Part shown: positions 22,466 to 35,315 of the stretch, piece after piece | How the letters are laid out: the number at the start of each line of letters is the position of its first letter | How positions within the stretch are numbered: the stretch's first letter is position 1 | NCBI GenBank assembly: GCA_035235625.1 | Contig: CP141143.1 | Span: 47,043,178 to 47,107,177 of the forward strand | Reading direction: 5' to 3' | From: Saururus chinensis | Taxonomy: Eukaryota; Streptophyta; Magnoliopsida; Piperales; Saururaceae | DNA length: 64,000 nucleotides | Notes under the pieces: generated by a model | Seen by the model: only the letters and a program-made list of their open reading frames with translations | Told to the model about the DNA's origin: nothing | Database searches by the model: none | Program-made: the position numbers and the translations under genes

Positions 22466-23354
22466 TGTTAGCCCCTTAACTTGACGGATGCAGAAAGGGA
22501 GCGGCTACCCCCATACTCGGCAGTGGACACCCAAGTTTTGCTAGGCGACGGATAGCCTAGGCAGCCCCTTGGGCACAGACAGATACTGGGACAACGTGGG
22601 AGGTGTTCCGGACGAGCTACTCACCTTGCAGAGCAGGCTAGGTAGGAGTCCTTACGCGGGTGGGACTCTAGCAGCAAAGCTGGGCGCTACTTGGACTTAG
22701 GGGAGGACTCCTAAGACGGATGGGATTCACCTATGTTGGTTGGCTGCACTCCTAGTTGGAGTAGGAGTCCGGGCAGCAGGTTCCTAGGACGGACAGGACT
22801 CACACAGGCAGGCTGGTCACACTCCTAGGGCGGATGGGAGTCGGAGTGGCTGGTTTCCTCGAATGGGTTGACTCTTGGAGGCAGCATGGCGATGGACTTC
22901 TAGAGGAGGACGAACTCTTGAAGACTTCCTAAACTATGCTGGGGCGGAATGGCTTTGGGCTGAGAGTTGGACAGGGTGAGGACTCTTGTATTGGGTGGGT
23001 TTTGTACTCCTAGTGGCACTAGGACGGCTAGCTTCAGGCTGAGTCTATATAAAGGGATGAGCAGGGCGGCCATGGCTGATTGGTTGGAGATTTCTTCCTG
23101 CACAGCAAACTAGAGAGTTGAGAGGAAAGCTCTCAACCTGGTGGATCAACCCTTGCCCTCTCCCTACTTTGTATTTCAGCAGATAGAAATATAGCTGGGG
23201 CAGAGACCCTTGCACTAGGTCAGACTGTGTTGTTGTTTTGCTTGTGTTTTCCCTTGCGCATATGAGTGGGAAGGGAAGAGAGTGGCTGCTGGTTGCATGG
23301 CGCAGCCAGGCCATCATGAGTTCGAACGCTAGGCAAAGCTTCGCGCCCGTGACA
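22466..23354 (+). repeat. 3' LTR of the TR-GAG element
   Basis: It is collinear with 19,904-20,767 and ends CGCCCGTGACA before the CTTGG duplication. Differences from the 5' LTR are mainly C/T and G/A. Confidence 0.92.
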
Positions 23355-23388
23355 CTTGGCATAGTAAAAAATGTAATTGTGTTTCATT
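23355..23388 (+). pseudogene. Copia RNase H remnant, downstream half
   Basis: After the second copy of the CTTGG duplication the frame continues (H)SKKCNCVSLS, matching copia HSKKQNSVSLST. After about 30 bp the sequence passes directly into the satellite array, so the rest of the copia element is missing. Confidence 0.75.
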
Positions 23389-26300
23389 ATCTTTTAATGG
23401 ATTAAAACCAAAGTTAGTTAAGAATGTGCACAAATCATAATATCTTTTAAAGTTTAAAGAGACCTCTAGTTCATTTGTTATGTTCATAATAACGAGTAAA
23501 ACAGACATGATACTATAATTTGACCATTTTTCCTTAACCTATATAATTTAATTCGTTTAACTAGATTTAGAACAAAGAACCAGAGATCATCACGAAGGTG
23601 TATTTAATTTTTTTAAGTAAATATGTACTAATTTACTAAGTTCGTAAGAATAATTCAAACACACTAAATGAAGAACCAATCAGACCATTTTTGTTCAAGT
23701 TATATTCTTTTAATCAATTAAAAATAAGCTTCATTAAAAATGTGCATAAATCTTTATATTATTTATAGTTTATGTAGACTTCCAATTCATTTGTTACGTT
23801 CGTAATAAAGAATCAAATGGACAAGTGATACCATAATTTGACCGTTCTTTCTTAACTTATATGATTTTATTCGTTTAACTAGATTTAGAACAAAACACCA
23901 AAACATGTCGCCAATGTGTAAATAATTATTTTAAATAAATACGTACTTATTTCCAAAGTTTAAAAGTATGAATCAAGAGCACTAAGAGATGAACCAATCA
24001 GACTACTTTTGGTTAAGTTATAGCCTTTTAATCAATTAGAATCGGAGTTCGTTAAGAATATGCACAAATTTTTATATCATTTAAATTTTTAAGATACCTC
24101 CATTAATTTGTTACTTTCATAATAAAGAATAATATTGATAAAGGGATACCACAATTTGACTGTTCTTCCATAACTTATATGATTTTATTCACTTAACCAG
24201 ATTTAGAACAAAACATCGATGCTTGACACAAATGTGGATTTAATTGTTTTAAATAAATACATACTTTTTTGCTATGTTCGTAAAAATGAATCAAATGCAC
24301 TAAGAAAAGCCAATCTGACCATTTTTTGTCAAGTTATATTGTTTTAATCGATTAAAATCAAAGTAAGTTAAGAATGTGCAAAAAACATTGTATTGTTTGA
24401 TGTTTAAAGCGACCTCCCATTCATTTGTTACATTCATAATAAGGAATCAACTAGACAAAGTGATACCACAATTTAATCATTCATCCTTAACTTATATGAT
24501 TTCATTCAGTTAATTAGATTTAGAACAAAACACCAAAGCTTTACATGAAGGTGTATTTAATTGTTTCAAATAAATACGTACTCATTTGCTATATTTGTAA
24601 GAATAAATTAAATGCACTAAATGAAGAACCAATAAGAGTGGTTTTGGATTAATTATATCCTTTTAATTGATTAAAATTGAAGTTCATTAAATATATGAAC
24701 AAGTCGTTATATCGTTTAACGATTAAAGAGACCTCCCATTCATATTTAATGTTCGTAATAGCGAATCAAATAGACAATGTGATACCACAATTTGACCATT
24801 ATTCTTAAACTAATATGATTTCATTTACTTAACTAGATTTATAACAAAGTACTAAAGCTCGATAGGAATGTGTATTTAATTGATTTAAATAAATACAAAC
24901 TCATTTTTCAAGTTTATAAGAATGAATCAAATGCACTAAATGACAAACCAATCGGACTACTTTGTGTCAAGTTATATCATTTTAATCAATTAAAACTGAG
25001 ATTGTTGAGAATGTGCAAAAATTGTTATAACGTTTAAAGGTTAAAGTGACCTCCCATTCATTCGCTACGTTCATAATAAAGAATCAAATGGATAAAGTGC
25101 TGACCACAATTTGACCATTTTTCCATAACTTATATGATTTTATTCATTTAATTAGATTTATATCAAAGCACCAAAGCTTGTCCCAAATGTGTATATAATT
25201 ATTATAAATAAATACGTACTCATTTGCTAAGTCCTAATAATGAATTAAATGCACTAAACAACGAACCAATCGGATCACTTTTGTCGAGTAATATCCTTTT
25301 ATCTGATTAAAACTAAAATTCGTAAAGAATGTGCACAAATCATTATATCATTTAAAGTTTAAAAAATCCTCCCATTCATTTGTTACATTCGTAATAACGA
25401 ATCAAATTTACATAGTAATTCCACACTTTGATCGTTCTTCCTTAACTTATATGACTTCTTTTCATTACATAGACTTAGAAAAAATACCAAAACTCATTAC
25501 AAAAGTGTGATTAACTATTTTAAATAAATACATACTCATTTACTAAGTTCATAAGAATGAATCAAACTCACTAAATGATGAACCAATCAGAACACTTTTG
25601 GTGAAGATAACCTTCTAATTGATTAAAACCAAAGTTGATTAAGAATGTACACAAATCATTATATCATTTAAAGTTTAAAGAGACCTTCAATTCATTCGTT
25701 ATGTTTGTAATAACAAATCAAATGCACACAATGATACCACAATTTGACTATTCTTCATTCTCTAAGTTCATAAGAATGAATGAAACATACTAAATAATCA
25801 ACTAATCAGATTACATTTGGTAAAGTTATATTCTTTTAATCAATTAAAACTGAAGTTTGTTAAGAATGTATACAAATCTTTATATCATTTAAAGTTTAAA
25901 GATACCTCATATTCAATTGTTACGTTCGTAATAAATAATCAAATGGACAAAGTGATGCCATAATTTGACCATTATTTCTTAAGTTATTTAATTTCATTAA
26001 CTTAACCAGATTTTAGACAAAACACCAAAGCTCGTCATAAATGTGTATTTAATTTTTTAAATAAAAATGTACTCATTTGCTAAGTTCATAAGAATGAATC
26101 AAATGCACAAAACGACAAACTAAGTATACCAGTTTTGGTCAAGCTATATCTTTTTAATCAATTAAAACTGAAGTTCATTAGGAATGTGTGCTAATCTTTA
26201 TACTGCTAGAAGTTTAAAGACACCTCTCATTTATTTATTGTGTTCCTAATAATGAATAATATAGACAAAGTGATACTACAATTTAATTGATTTTTCTTAA

Positions 26301-27150
26301 CTTATATGTTTTCATTTGCTTAACTAGATTTAAAAGAAAGAAATGCTCGTCATGAATGTGTGTTTAATTATTAAAATTTAATATGTACTCATTTGCTAAG
26401 TTTGTAAGAATAAATAAAACGCACTAAATGATGAACCAATCAGACCACTTTTGGTTTAATTATATCCTTTTAATCGATTAAAACCTATGTTCATTTAGAA
26501 TATGCACAAATTGTTATAACTCTTAAGTTTAAAGAGACCTCATTTTCATTTTTTATGTTCGTAATAACGAATCAAATAGACAAAGTGATACTAAAATCTG
26601 ACTATTTTTTCTTAACATATATGATTTTATTCACTTAACTAGATCTAGATTAAAGCACTAGAGCTCGTCACAAAGGTGTCTTTAATTGTTTTAAATAAAT
26701 ACGTACTCATTTTCCAAGTTCGTAAGAATGAATCAAAAGCATTAAACGAAGAGTCAATTGGATCAATTATGGTCAAGATATATCCATTTATACAAATCAT
26801 TATAACATTTAAAGTTTAAAGAGACCTCCTATTTATTTGTTATGTTCGTATTAATGAATCAAATAGACAAAGTAATACTATACTTTGACTGTTTTCCTTA
26901 ACATATATGATTTCATTCGCTTAACTAGATCTAGAATAAAGTAGTAGAGCTCATCAGAAAGGTGTTTTTGTTTTTTTTAAATATATACGTACTCATTTGC
27001 TAAGTTCATAAGAATGTATCAAATGTATTAAACATTGAACTAATTGGAAAACTTTTAGCCAAGTTATACCCTTTTAAGCGATTAAAGCTGAGGTTTGCGA
27101 AAAATGTGCATAAATCTTTATATCATTTAAAGTTTACATAAATCTTTATA
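23388..27150 (+). repeat. ~318-bp satellite array, block 1
   Basis: About 12 head-to-tail monomers of 314-323 bp, one of them shortened (about 216 bp, near 25,573-25,790). Marker 'gaaccaatc' variants recur near 23,668, 23,983, 24,306, 24,620, 24,937, 25,256 and 25,573. Conserved blocks include gataccacaatttgacc, acctcccattcatttgtta, aaataaatacgtactcattt and the palindrome TTTTAATCGATTAAAA (perfect at 24,342-24,357 and 26,468-26,483). Divergence is high, with many changes at CG positions. The left edge abuts a copia RNase H remnant. Confidence 0.92.
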
Positions 27151-27725
27151 TGGTTTAGATAAGGTTGATTCAATAACACCCATAAGAGATTGCTGAAAAT
27201 TCAAACATTTAGTATCACGTAGGCATAAAATAAAGCAAGTATTTAAAACTTCCAAGGTTAAAGGCTTTAAAGCAACCTTAATAAGGCTAATATGTAAATA
27301 TTTATATTTATCCATATAATGGGAAAGATCTTACTCTCTTAAGAGCTAGATAGTCTTCTTACTATCATCATTAGGAATAGTCTGTTCAGTAGTTTTTATT
27401 GATATATTGGTTTTTATATCAAAGGTTCCAGTATTATAAACCTTTTTAGGTTCTACTTCAAGTAGATGCCCATTTCTGATATGATTCTCTAGGTTAGAAA
27501 ATTCTTCAACTTCAAAATTCTTAATAAAATTTTCTAGATTATGAACAATTTTTGAAAACATTAATGATAAGTTGAAAGTGCTTGCAAGTATTTGGAAAAC
27601 ATGATCAGATTTAGAGGGGAAAATGAAAGGAGATTAGAATACTTCTTTTTCAAGAAGAAAGTCTAATAAAAAAACAAAATAACCACTGATTGCAAAAGGA
27701 TATGTCTTTTCCAAAAGTTGTCCGA
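27151..27725 (-). pseudogene. Endogenous pararetrovirus (Caulimoviridae) movement-protein fragment
   Basis: The minus strand has two open segments, 27,561-27,346 and 27,315-27,127, in the order expected for the N-terminal part and the core of a caulimovirid movement protein. The first includes NTGTFDIKT and TTEQTIP; the second includes KYLHISLIKVALKPLT, CLRDTK and SLMGVIESTL, the pattern of the 30K-type movement proteins of florendovirus/petuvirus-like endogenous viruses. Between them lie stops and a frame change, and the core is cut short where satellite sequence begins. No coat, protease, RT or RNase H region is present. Upstream on the minus strand is a short leader-like stretch. It is a dead relic. 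Confidence 0.75.
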
Positions 27726-30700
27726 TTGGTTCATCATTTAGGGCATTTAATTCAATATTATGAACTTAGAAAATGAGTACATATTTATTTAAAATAATTA
27801 AATACATATTCGAGGCTAGCATTACTGCTTTGTTCTAAATCTAGGTAAGCGAATGAAATCATATAAGTTAAATAAGAATGGTCAAATTGTGGTATCACTT
27901 TGTTTATTTAATTCGTTATTACAAATATAACAAATGAATGGGAGGTCTCTTTAAACTATATTGATATAACGATTTATACACATTCCAAACGAACTTTAGT
28001 TTTAATCTATTTAAGGGATATATCTTCACCAAAAGTGGTTTCATTGCTTCATCTTTTAGGGCATTTGATTCTTTATTATGAACTTAGTGAATGAGGACAT
28101 ATTTGTTTAAAACAATTAAATACTCATTCATTATAAGTATTGGTGTTGTGTTCTAAATCTAGTCAAGTAAATAAAATCATATAAGTTAAGGAAGAACAGT
28201 TAAATTGTGGTATCACTTTGTCCATTTGATTTGTTTTAATGAACATAAAAAATAAATTAGAGGTTTCTTTAAACATTAAACAAAATAACGATTTGTGCAC
28301 ATTCTTAATATACTTCGGTTTTGATATATTAAAAGGATATAAATTGATTAAAAGTGGTGCAATTTGTTCATCATTTAGTTCGTTTGAGTCATTCTTATAA
28401 ACTTTGCAATTGAGTATGTATTTATTTAAAACAATTAAATACACATTTGTGATGAGCTTTGATGCTTTGTCTGAATTTAGTTAAGCACATGAAATCATAA
28501 ACGTTAAGTTAGAACATGTTAAATTGTGGTATCACTTTTTCCATTTGATTCTTTATTATGAACATAACAAATAAATAGGAGGTCTCTTTAAACTTTAAAT
28601 GATGTAAAGATTTGTGCACATTCTTAACGAACTTCAGATTTAATTGATTAAAAGGATATAAGTTCACCAAAAGTATTCTGATTGGTTCATCATTTTGTGT
28701 GGTTGATTCATTCTTACAAACTTAGTAAATGAGTAGTATTTATTTAAAATAGTTAAGTACACATTCGTGATGAGCTTCTAGTTAAGCAAATGAAATCATA
28801 TACTTTAAAGAAGATCGATCAAATTGTGGTTTCACTTTTCCAATTCATTCATTATTACGAACGTAACAAATGGATAAGATGTCTCTTTCAACTTTAAATG
28901 ATATAATAATTTGAGCACATTCTCAATGAACTTTGATTTTAATTGATGGAAAGGATATATCTTCACCACACATGATCCGATTGGTTCATCGTTATGGATG
29001 CTTGATTCATTGTTTAGAACATAGTAAATGAGTAAGTATTTATATAAAATAATTAAATACACATTTTTGACAAGCTTTGGTGCTTTATTCTAAATCTAGT
29101 TAAGCGAATTTATGTTAAAGATGAATGGTCAAATTGTTGTATCACTTTATCTATTTGATTAATTTTTATGAATGTAACAAATAAATGAGAGGTCACCTCA
29201 AACATTAAATGTTATGATGATTTGTGCATATTCTTAACAAACTTCGGTTTAAATCAATTAAAAGGATATAACTTGACAAAAGTGGAGCTATTGGTTCATT
29301 GTCTATTGCGTTTGATTCATTCTGACGAACTTAGCAATTAAGTACATAGTTATTTAAAATAATTAATACACATTTGTGATGAGCTTTGATACTTTGTCCT
29401 AAATTTAGTTAAGCGAATGAAATCATATAAGTTAAATAAGAATAGTTAAATTGTGGTATCACTTTGTCCATTTGATTCGTTATTACGAACGTAACAAATA
29501 AATTAGTGGTCTCTTTAAACATTAAACGATGTAAAGATTTGTGAGCATTCATAACTAACTTTAGTTTTAATCTATTAAAAGGATATAACTTAACCAAAAG
29601 TGATCTGATTAGTTCATCATTTTGTGTTTGATTCATTCTTACAAACTTAGTAAATGAGTACATATTTATTTAAAATATTTCAATATACATTCGTAACGAG
29701 CTTTGGTGTTTTGTTCTAAATGTTGTTAAGTAAATGAAATCATGTACATTGAGGAAGATTGGTCAAATTGTGGTATCACTTTATCCATTTCATTCGTTAT
29801 TATGAATGCAACAAAGGAATGAGAGGTCTCTTTAAACAGTAAATGATATAATGATTTTAGCACATTCTTAATGAACTTTCATTTTAATCGATTAAAAGGA
29901 TATATCTTCCCTAAAATTAGTTTAATTGGTTCATCATTTAGGGGGTTTGATTAATTCTTACGAACTTAGTAAATGAGTACGTATTTATTGAAAATAATTA
30001 AATACACATTCGTGACGAGCTTTGGTGCTTTGTTCTAAATCTATTGAACCGAATAAAATCATATAAGGATAATGGTCAAATTGTGGTATCACTTTGTCCA
30101 TTTGATTCATTTATACGAAAGTAACAAATGAATGGGAGGTCTCTTTAAAGTTTAAACGATATAATGATTTGTGCACATTCTTAACAAACTTCAGTTTTAA
30201 TCATTTAAAAGGATTTAACATGACCAAAAGTGGTGTGATTAGTTCGTCATTTTCTACGTATGAATCATTTTTATGAACTTAGAAAATGATTATATATTTA
30301 TTTAAAATAATTAACTACACATTCGTGATGAGCTTTAGTGCTTTGTTTTAAATCTCATTAAGCGAATGAAATCTTATATGGAAGAATGGTCAAATTGTGG
30401 TATTACTTTGTCTATTTGATTCCTTTTTACAAACATAATAAGTGAATGAGAGGTCTCTTTAAACATTAAATGATATAAATATTTGAGTGCATTCTTCACT
30501 AACTTTTTCAATCGATTAAAATGATATAACTTGACCAAAAGTGGGGCGATTGGTTCATCGTTTAGTGCAATTGAATCATTCTTAGGAACTTAGCAAATGG
30601 GTACATATTTATTTAAAATAATTAAATATGCATTCGGGACGATCTTTGGTGCTTTATTCTAAACCTAGTTAAGCGAATGAAATCATGTAAGTTAAGGAAG

Positions 30701-32535
30701 ATCAATCAAATGGTGATATCACTTTGTCAATTTAATTTATTATTACGAATGTAACAAATGAATGGGAGGTCTCATTAAACTTGAAACGATATATTGATTT
30801 GTGTACATTCTTAATGAACTTCAATTTTAATCGATTGTAAAGATATATTAGACTAAAAGTGGTATGATTGGTTTGTCATTTAGTGCATTTAAATAATTCT
30901 TAAGAACTTAGCACATGAGTACTTACTTATTTTAAATAATTAAATACACATTCTTGAAAAGGCTTGGTGCTTCATTTTAAATCTAGTTAAGCAAATGAAA
31001 TAATATTCTTTAAAGAAGATTGATCAAATTGTGGTATCTCTTTGTCTATTTTATTTGTTATTACAAACATAATAAATGAATGGGAGGTCTCTTTAAGCAT
31101 TAAACAATATACAATTTATGCATATTCTTAACGGACTTTGGTCTAAATAGATTAAAATGATATAACTTGACAACAAGTGGTGCGATTGTTTCATAGTTTG
31201 GTGCGTTTGATTCATTCTTATGTGAACTTTGCAAATGAGTACATGTTTATTTAAAACAATTAAATACACATTCATGAAAAGCTTTGGTGCTTTGTTATGA
31301 ATTTAGTTAAGTAAATTGTGGTATCACTTTGTCTATTTGATTCATTTTTACAAATGTAACAAATGAATTGGAAGTCCCTTTAAACATTAAACGATATAAC
31401 AATTTATGCACATTCTTAACGAACTTTGATTTTAATCTATTAAAAAGATGTAACTTGACCAAAAGTGATGCAATTGGTTCATCAATTTGTGCATTTTGGA
31501 TCATTATTATGAACATAGCAAATGAGTACATATTTATTTAAAATAACTAATACACATTTGTGATGAGCTTTAGTACTTTTTTCTAAATCTAGTTAAGCAA
31601 AATGAATCATATACGTTAAGGAATATTGGTCAAATTTTATTATCACTTTGTCCATTTTATTCGTTATTATGATTATAACAAATAAATGAGAGGTCTCTTT
31701 AAACTTTAAACGATATACTGATATTGACACATTCTTAATGAACTTTGGTTTTGATCGATTAAATGGATATATCTTCACCAAAAGTGGTCCAATTCGTTCA
31801 TCATTTAGGTCATTTGATTTATTATTTCAAACTTAGCAAATAAGTACGTCTTTATTTAAAACAATTAAATACACATTCGTGGCAAACATTGATGTTTTAT
31901 TCTAAATGTAGTTAAGCGAATGAAATTATATATGTTAAGGAAGAGCGGTCAAATTGTACTATCACTTTGTCCATTTTATTTGTTAGTACGGACGTAACAA
32001 ATGACTAGGTGGTCTCTTTAAACTTTAAACAATATAACGATTTGTGTACATTCTTAACAAACTTTGGTTTAAATCGATTAAAAGGATATAACATGACAAG
32101 AAGTGGTGTGATTGCTTTGTCATTTAGTGTATTTGATTCATTCTTACGAATTTAGCAAATGAGTACATATTTATATAAAATAATTAAATATACTTTCGTG
32201 ACGACTTTGGTGCTTTGCTCTAAATTTAGTTAAGTAAATAAAATTATATAAGTCAAGAAAGAACAGTCAAATTGTGGTTTCTCTTTATACATTTGATTCC
32301 TTTTTATGAATGTAACAAATGAATGAGAGGTCTATTTAAACATTAAACAACATAATGATTTATGCACATTCATAACAAACTTCAGTTTAATAGATTAAAA
32401 GGATATAACTTGACCAAAAGTGGTGTGATTGGTTCATTATTTAGTGCATTTGAACCATTCTTATGAACTAAGCAAATGAGTACGTATTTATTTAAAACAA
32501 TTAAGATACATTCATGATGAGCTTTGGTGTTTTGT
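27726..32535 (-). repeat. ~318-bp satellite array, block 2 (reversed)
   Basis: About 15 monomers of the same satellite as block 1, in reverse complement. Marker 'gctttgttctaaat' variants recur about every 317 bp from 27,828 to 32,530. On the minus strand many monomers hold a diverged open frame of 60-93 codons (for example at 28,163-28,444, 29,409-29,663, 31,307-31,531). I treat these as chance openings in an AT-rich monomer. Palindrome TTTTAATCGATTAAAA is perfect at 29,882-29,897. Confidence 0.92.
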
Positions 32536-34715
32536 GCAAATACCTTAGTGAAGAAAAATCTCAGTGAGTGGTTAATTGACCCTTTTTCCCTTAGGGTTTA
32601 TAGTAAACTGTTAGTTAAAACCTGGGTCGGTTCAAGGGGTTCACTACCCCGTCACATGCCAGGAATATTACACAGAGTCCATGAAGGGTAGTAGTACCCT
32701 TGAGTTGAATTTTGGACCCATTGGATGTCATTAAGGCCTTAAACCAAATGATAGAAACACCCCTTAGAGTGGACCCGCCCACATTCGTGTGAATGGAAAC
32801 GCGGTTCAGTACAAGAGTGGAGCTTTGTGAGAGGTCAATGACTTAAATTAATAGAGGGGCAGTAAAATGACTAGAATGACCCAAGGGAGGGTATCATACC
32901 CTAGGTGGTAAAATTACCCTAACGCCCTTAGGGGCAATATATTATGTTTCTGTCGAAACGGATGACCTAGTGAATCAAGAGTTAGGGTACCCTATAAATA
33001 ACTTCAAAAGGAAGGAGCATGACCAGTAAGTGACACGAAGACCTTGTCGGGTCGCAGTGTCATGGGGAAATAAGGGGTAGAACCCTAATTCTCAGGTTTA
33101 AAGCAACGTATTTTACGTGTCTGCAACCGAGTGCATCGATCGACTAGAGTGTCACATATGTAACTCACAGGATGCGCTAGAGTTGTTTATACTCTCTGGT
33201 TGAACTCACTGGGCCCTAGCCCTGCAAACGAGTACAACGGGCCCTTATTCATTATTTATGCATTGGTGTGAATGCACGTTATTTATGTTGATTATGTTGA
33301 TGCATGCTTTTATTATTGATGTTTTAATTTATATCAGTAACTTAAGATTAATGAAGATTAATCAAGAGACATGGGTTGCTGTTGGTTTGGAGGGAGAACA
33401 TCTAATCAAGATAAAGACTAAAATACCCTCAATAGGGTTTGGGACCGATTCATGGATTTGAATGGGGCCCTGACATAGAATTTTACCTTGTTTAATGAAC
33501 CAAGGATGGTTATGGGATGTTCTTTGAGTCTTAGCTCAGTGGATGAGCTATTTATTGGGCCGATTCATAAGGTGAAGAGGACCCAAATGGTTTAGTGGAT
33601 ACTTGACTGGATGAAAATAATCTAGTCTAAGTTCAGATGTTTGGCAAAGTCAATGGTCATAAAGACCTGAGGCTTCTATGGATAATGCTGGAGATTGCGA
33701 TATGCTTCTTCATCGCCACGACGGTTTAGGTATTGACTAGAGGGTCTTTACCGCGGGTCTCCCGCAGGTCTTCCCAGGACTATTTAGTACAAACGAAAAG
33801 CGGAGTTGTATGAGCATCATGGAAGGCTTGTGCTTCTTGCTAATCTGTGTCCATGAGCATAGTTGAGATCCTCTTCCCGAGATTCGTGGCAGGCTATTGA
33901 GAGCCCTGGGGATTTGGGTCAAGCTCCTGTTAAGCAGTCTACTCCAAGGTTGGAGTACTTTGTTTAGGGATTTCTCGAGGGGCGAGTCATCTCTTAGTTA
34001 TAGAATTTATAGTGTTAATTATCGAACAAGGGATGTGAGATAATTAATAACATTGTTTATTGTTGCTTGTTAATTAGACAAGTGAAACGATTAAATGACT
34101 TACTAAAATGTAGGTTAAATATACTTAAGCATTGCATGTGTGGTGCTATGTTTATTAGGATAGAGTAGTTTCTAGGCAGAACTACGTATGGATCCGATCT
34201 TGTCGAAAACATTGGAGATGTTTTCTGATGAGTACGTAGGCAACTAACATCGGGTGATGTTGGCCCGATCTGAAAAATATTAATAAAACCTTTTGTCCTT
34301 TAGAGGCTCTTCTCCTAGAGGCGGAGATGCTCCATTGTGGTTGTGGTTGTTGTTTGGTTTGCTTTGTTGCAGGTTTTTCAGGCGACAATGAGTGAGATCA
34401 AGATAGGCGTGCACAAGAAGAAGTTGCTACGTTTCTGCAACTCTGGTACGTAAGTGTACCTTTAGCGTGAGAGTCAACTTGTTATTTATTTTCAGACAGA
34501 TAATGAACTTGTACTTAGATGGATGAGCTATTCTTTATGAATTTTCAGACGCATAATAATATTATACGATTTAATATTTGTATTTGTGAACCCCAGTTAT
34601 CATGACCTGGATATTTAATCGAATGGCTTGTTTTGTGTTTAAAGAAAAAGAAAATTTTCTCGCTACTTACCGTTCGTGCTATTTAGAATTGCTTTTAAAA
34701 ATCCAGGTTGTGACA
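32536..34715 (+). mobile_element. 5'-truncated family-A LTR interrupting the satellite
   Basis: The segment is collinear, in reverse orientation, with most of 61,430-59,200: shared blocks include 'catgccaggaa.attac', 'ccttaaaccaaatgatagaaa' and 'cccacattcgtgtgaatgga'. It ends AAAATCCAGGTTGTGACA, the family's 3' terminus. The first ~1.6 kb of the LTR, including the GC-rich part, is missing. Satellite phase does not resume exactly: about 100 bp of a monomer is lost, so insertion came with deletion or truncation. ORFs here are not genes. Confidence 0.8.
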
Positions 34716-35315
34716 ATGCATGTAACAAATAAATGAGAGGTCTCTTTAAACTTAAATGATATATTGATTAGTGCACATTCAAAGCGAACTTCGATTGTAA
34801 TTGATTGAAAGATATAATTAGACTAAAAGTGGTATGATTAGTTCATCGTTTAGTGCATTTGAATCATTATTAGGAACTTAGCAAATGAGTCCGTATTTAT
34901 TTTAAATAACTAAATACCCATCGTGATGAGCATTGGTGTTTTGTTCTAAATCTAGTTAAGTGAATGAAATCATATACGTTAAAGAAGATTGGTCAAATTG
35001 TAGTATCGCCTTGTCCATTTCATTCGTTATTATGAATGTAACAAATGAATAGGAGGTCTCTTCCAACTTTAAATGTTATAACGATTTGTGTACATTCTTA
35101 ACAAACTTTGGTTTTACTCAAATCATTGATATAACTAGACCAAAAGTAGTGTGATTGGTTTGTCATTTAGTACATTTGAATCATTCTTACAAACTTAGCA
35201 AATGAGTACATATTTATTTTGATCAATTAAATACATATTCATGGCAAGCTTTGGTGTTTTGTTCTAAACCTAGTTAAGAGAATGAAATCATATAAGTTAA
35301 GAAAGATCAGTCAAA
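34716..35315 (-). repeat. Satellite array, block 3 (reversed)
   Basis: About two monomers continuing the orientation of block 2 after the LTR interruption. Confidence 0.88.

Larger units (their letters stand above)
19904..23354 (+). mobile_element. Complete gag-only LTR element (TR-GAG type)
   Basis: The element is 3,451 bp, flanked by the perfect 5-bp duplication CTTGG at 19,899-19,903 and 23,355-23,359. LTRs are 19,904-20,767 (864 bp) and 22,466-23,354 (889 bp), both starting TGTTAGCCCCTTAACTTGA and ending GTGACA. They differ mostly by transitions and one ~30-bp indel. The inside codes only for a gypsy-type gag, without protease, RT, RNase H or integrase, which is the definition of TR-GAG elements. 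A purine-rich tract precedes the 3' LTR; a standard initiator-Met primer site was not evident after the 5' LTR. Confidence 0.92.

Noticed and set aside
27127..27561. Functional viral gene
   Set aside because: Frames are broken, both ends are truncated by satellite, and no other viral domains are present.
33525..33550. tRNA-like A box (tagctcagtgga) in the family-A LTR; a similar one at about 5,840
   Set aside because: No matching B box, acceptor stem or cloverleaf follows; both are within LTRs.
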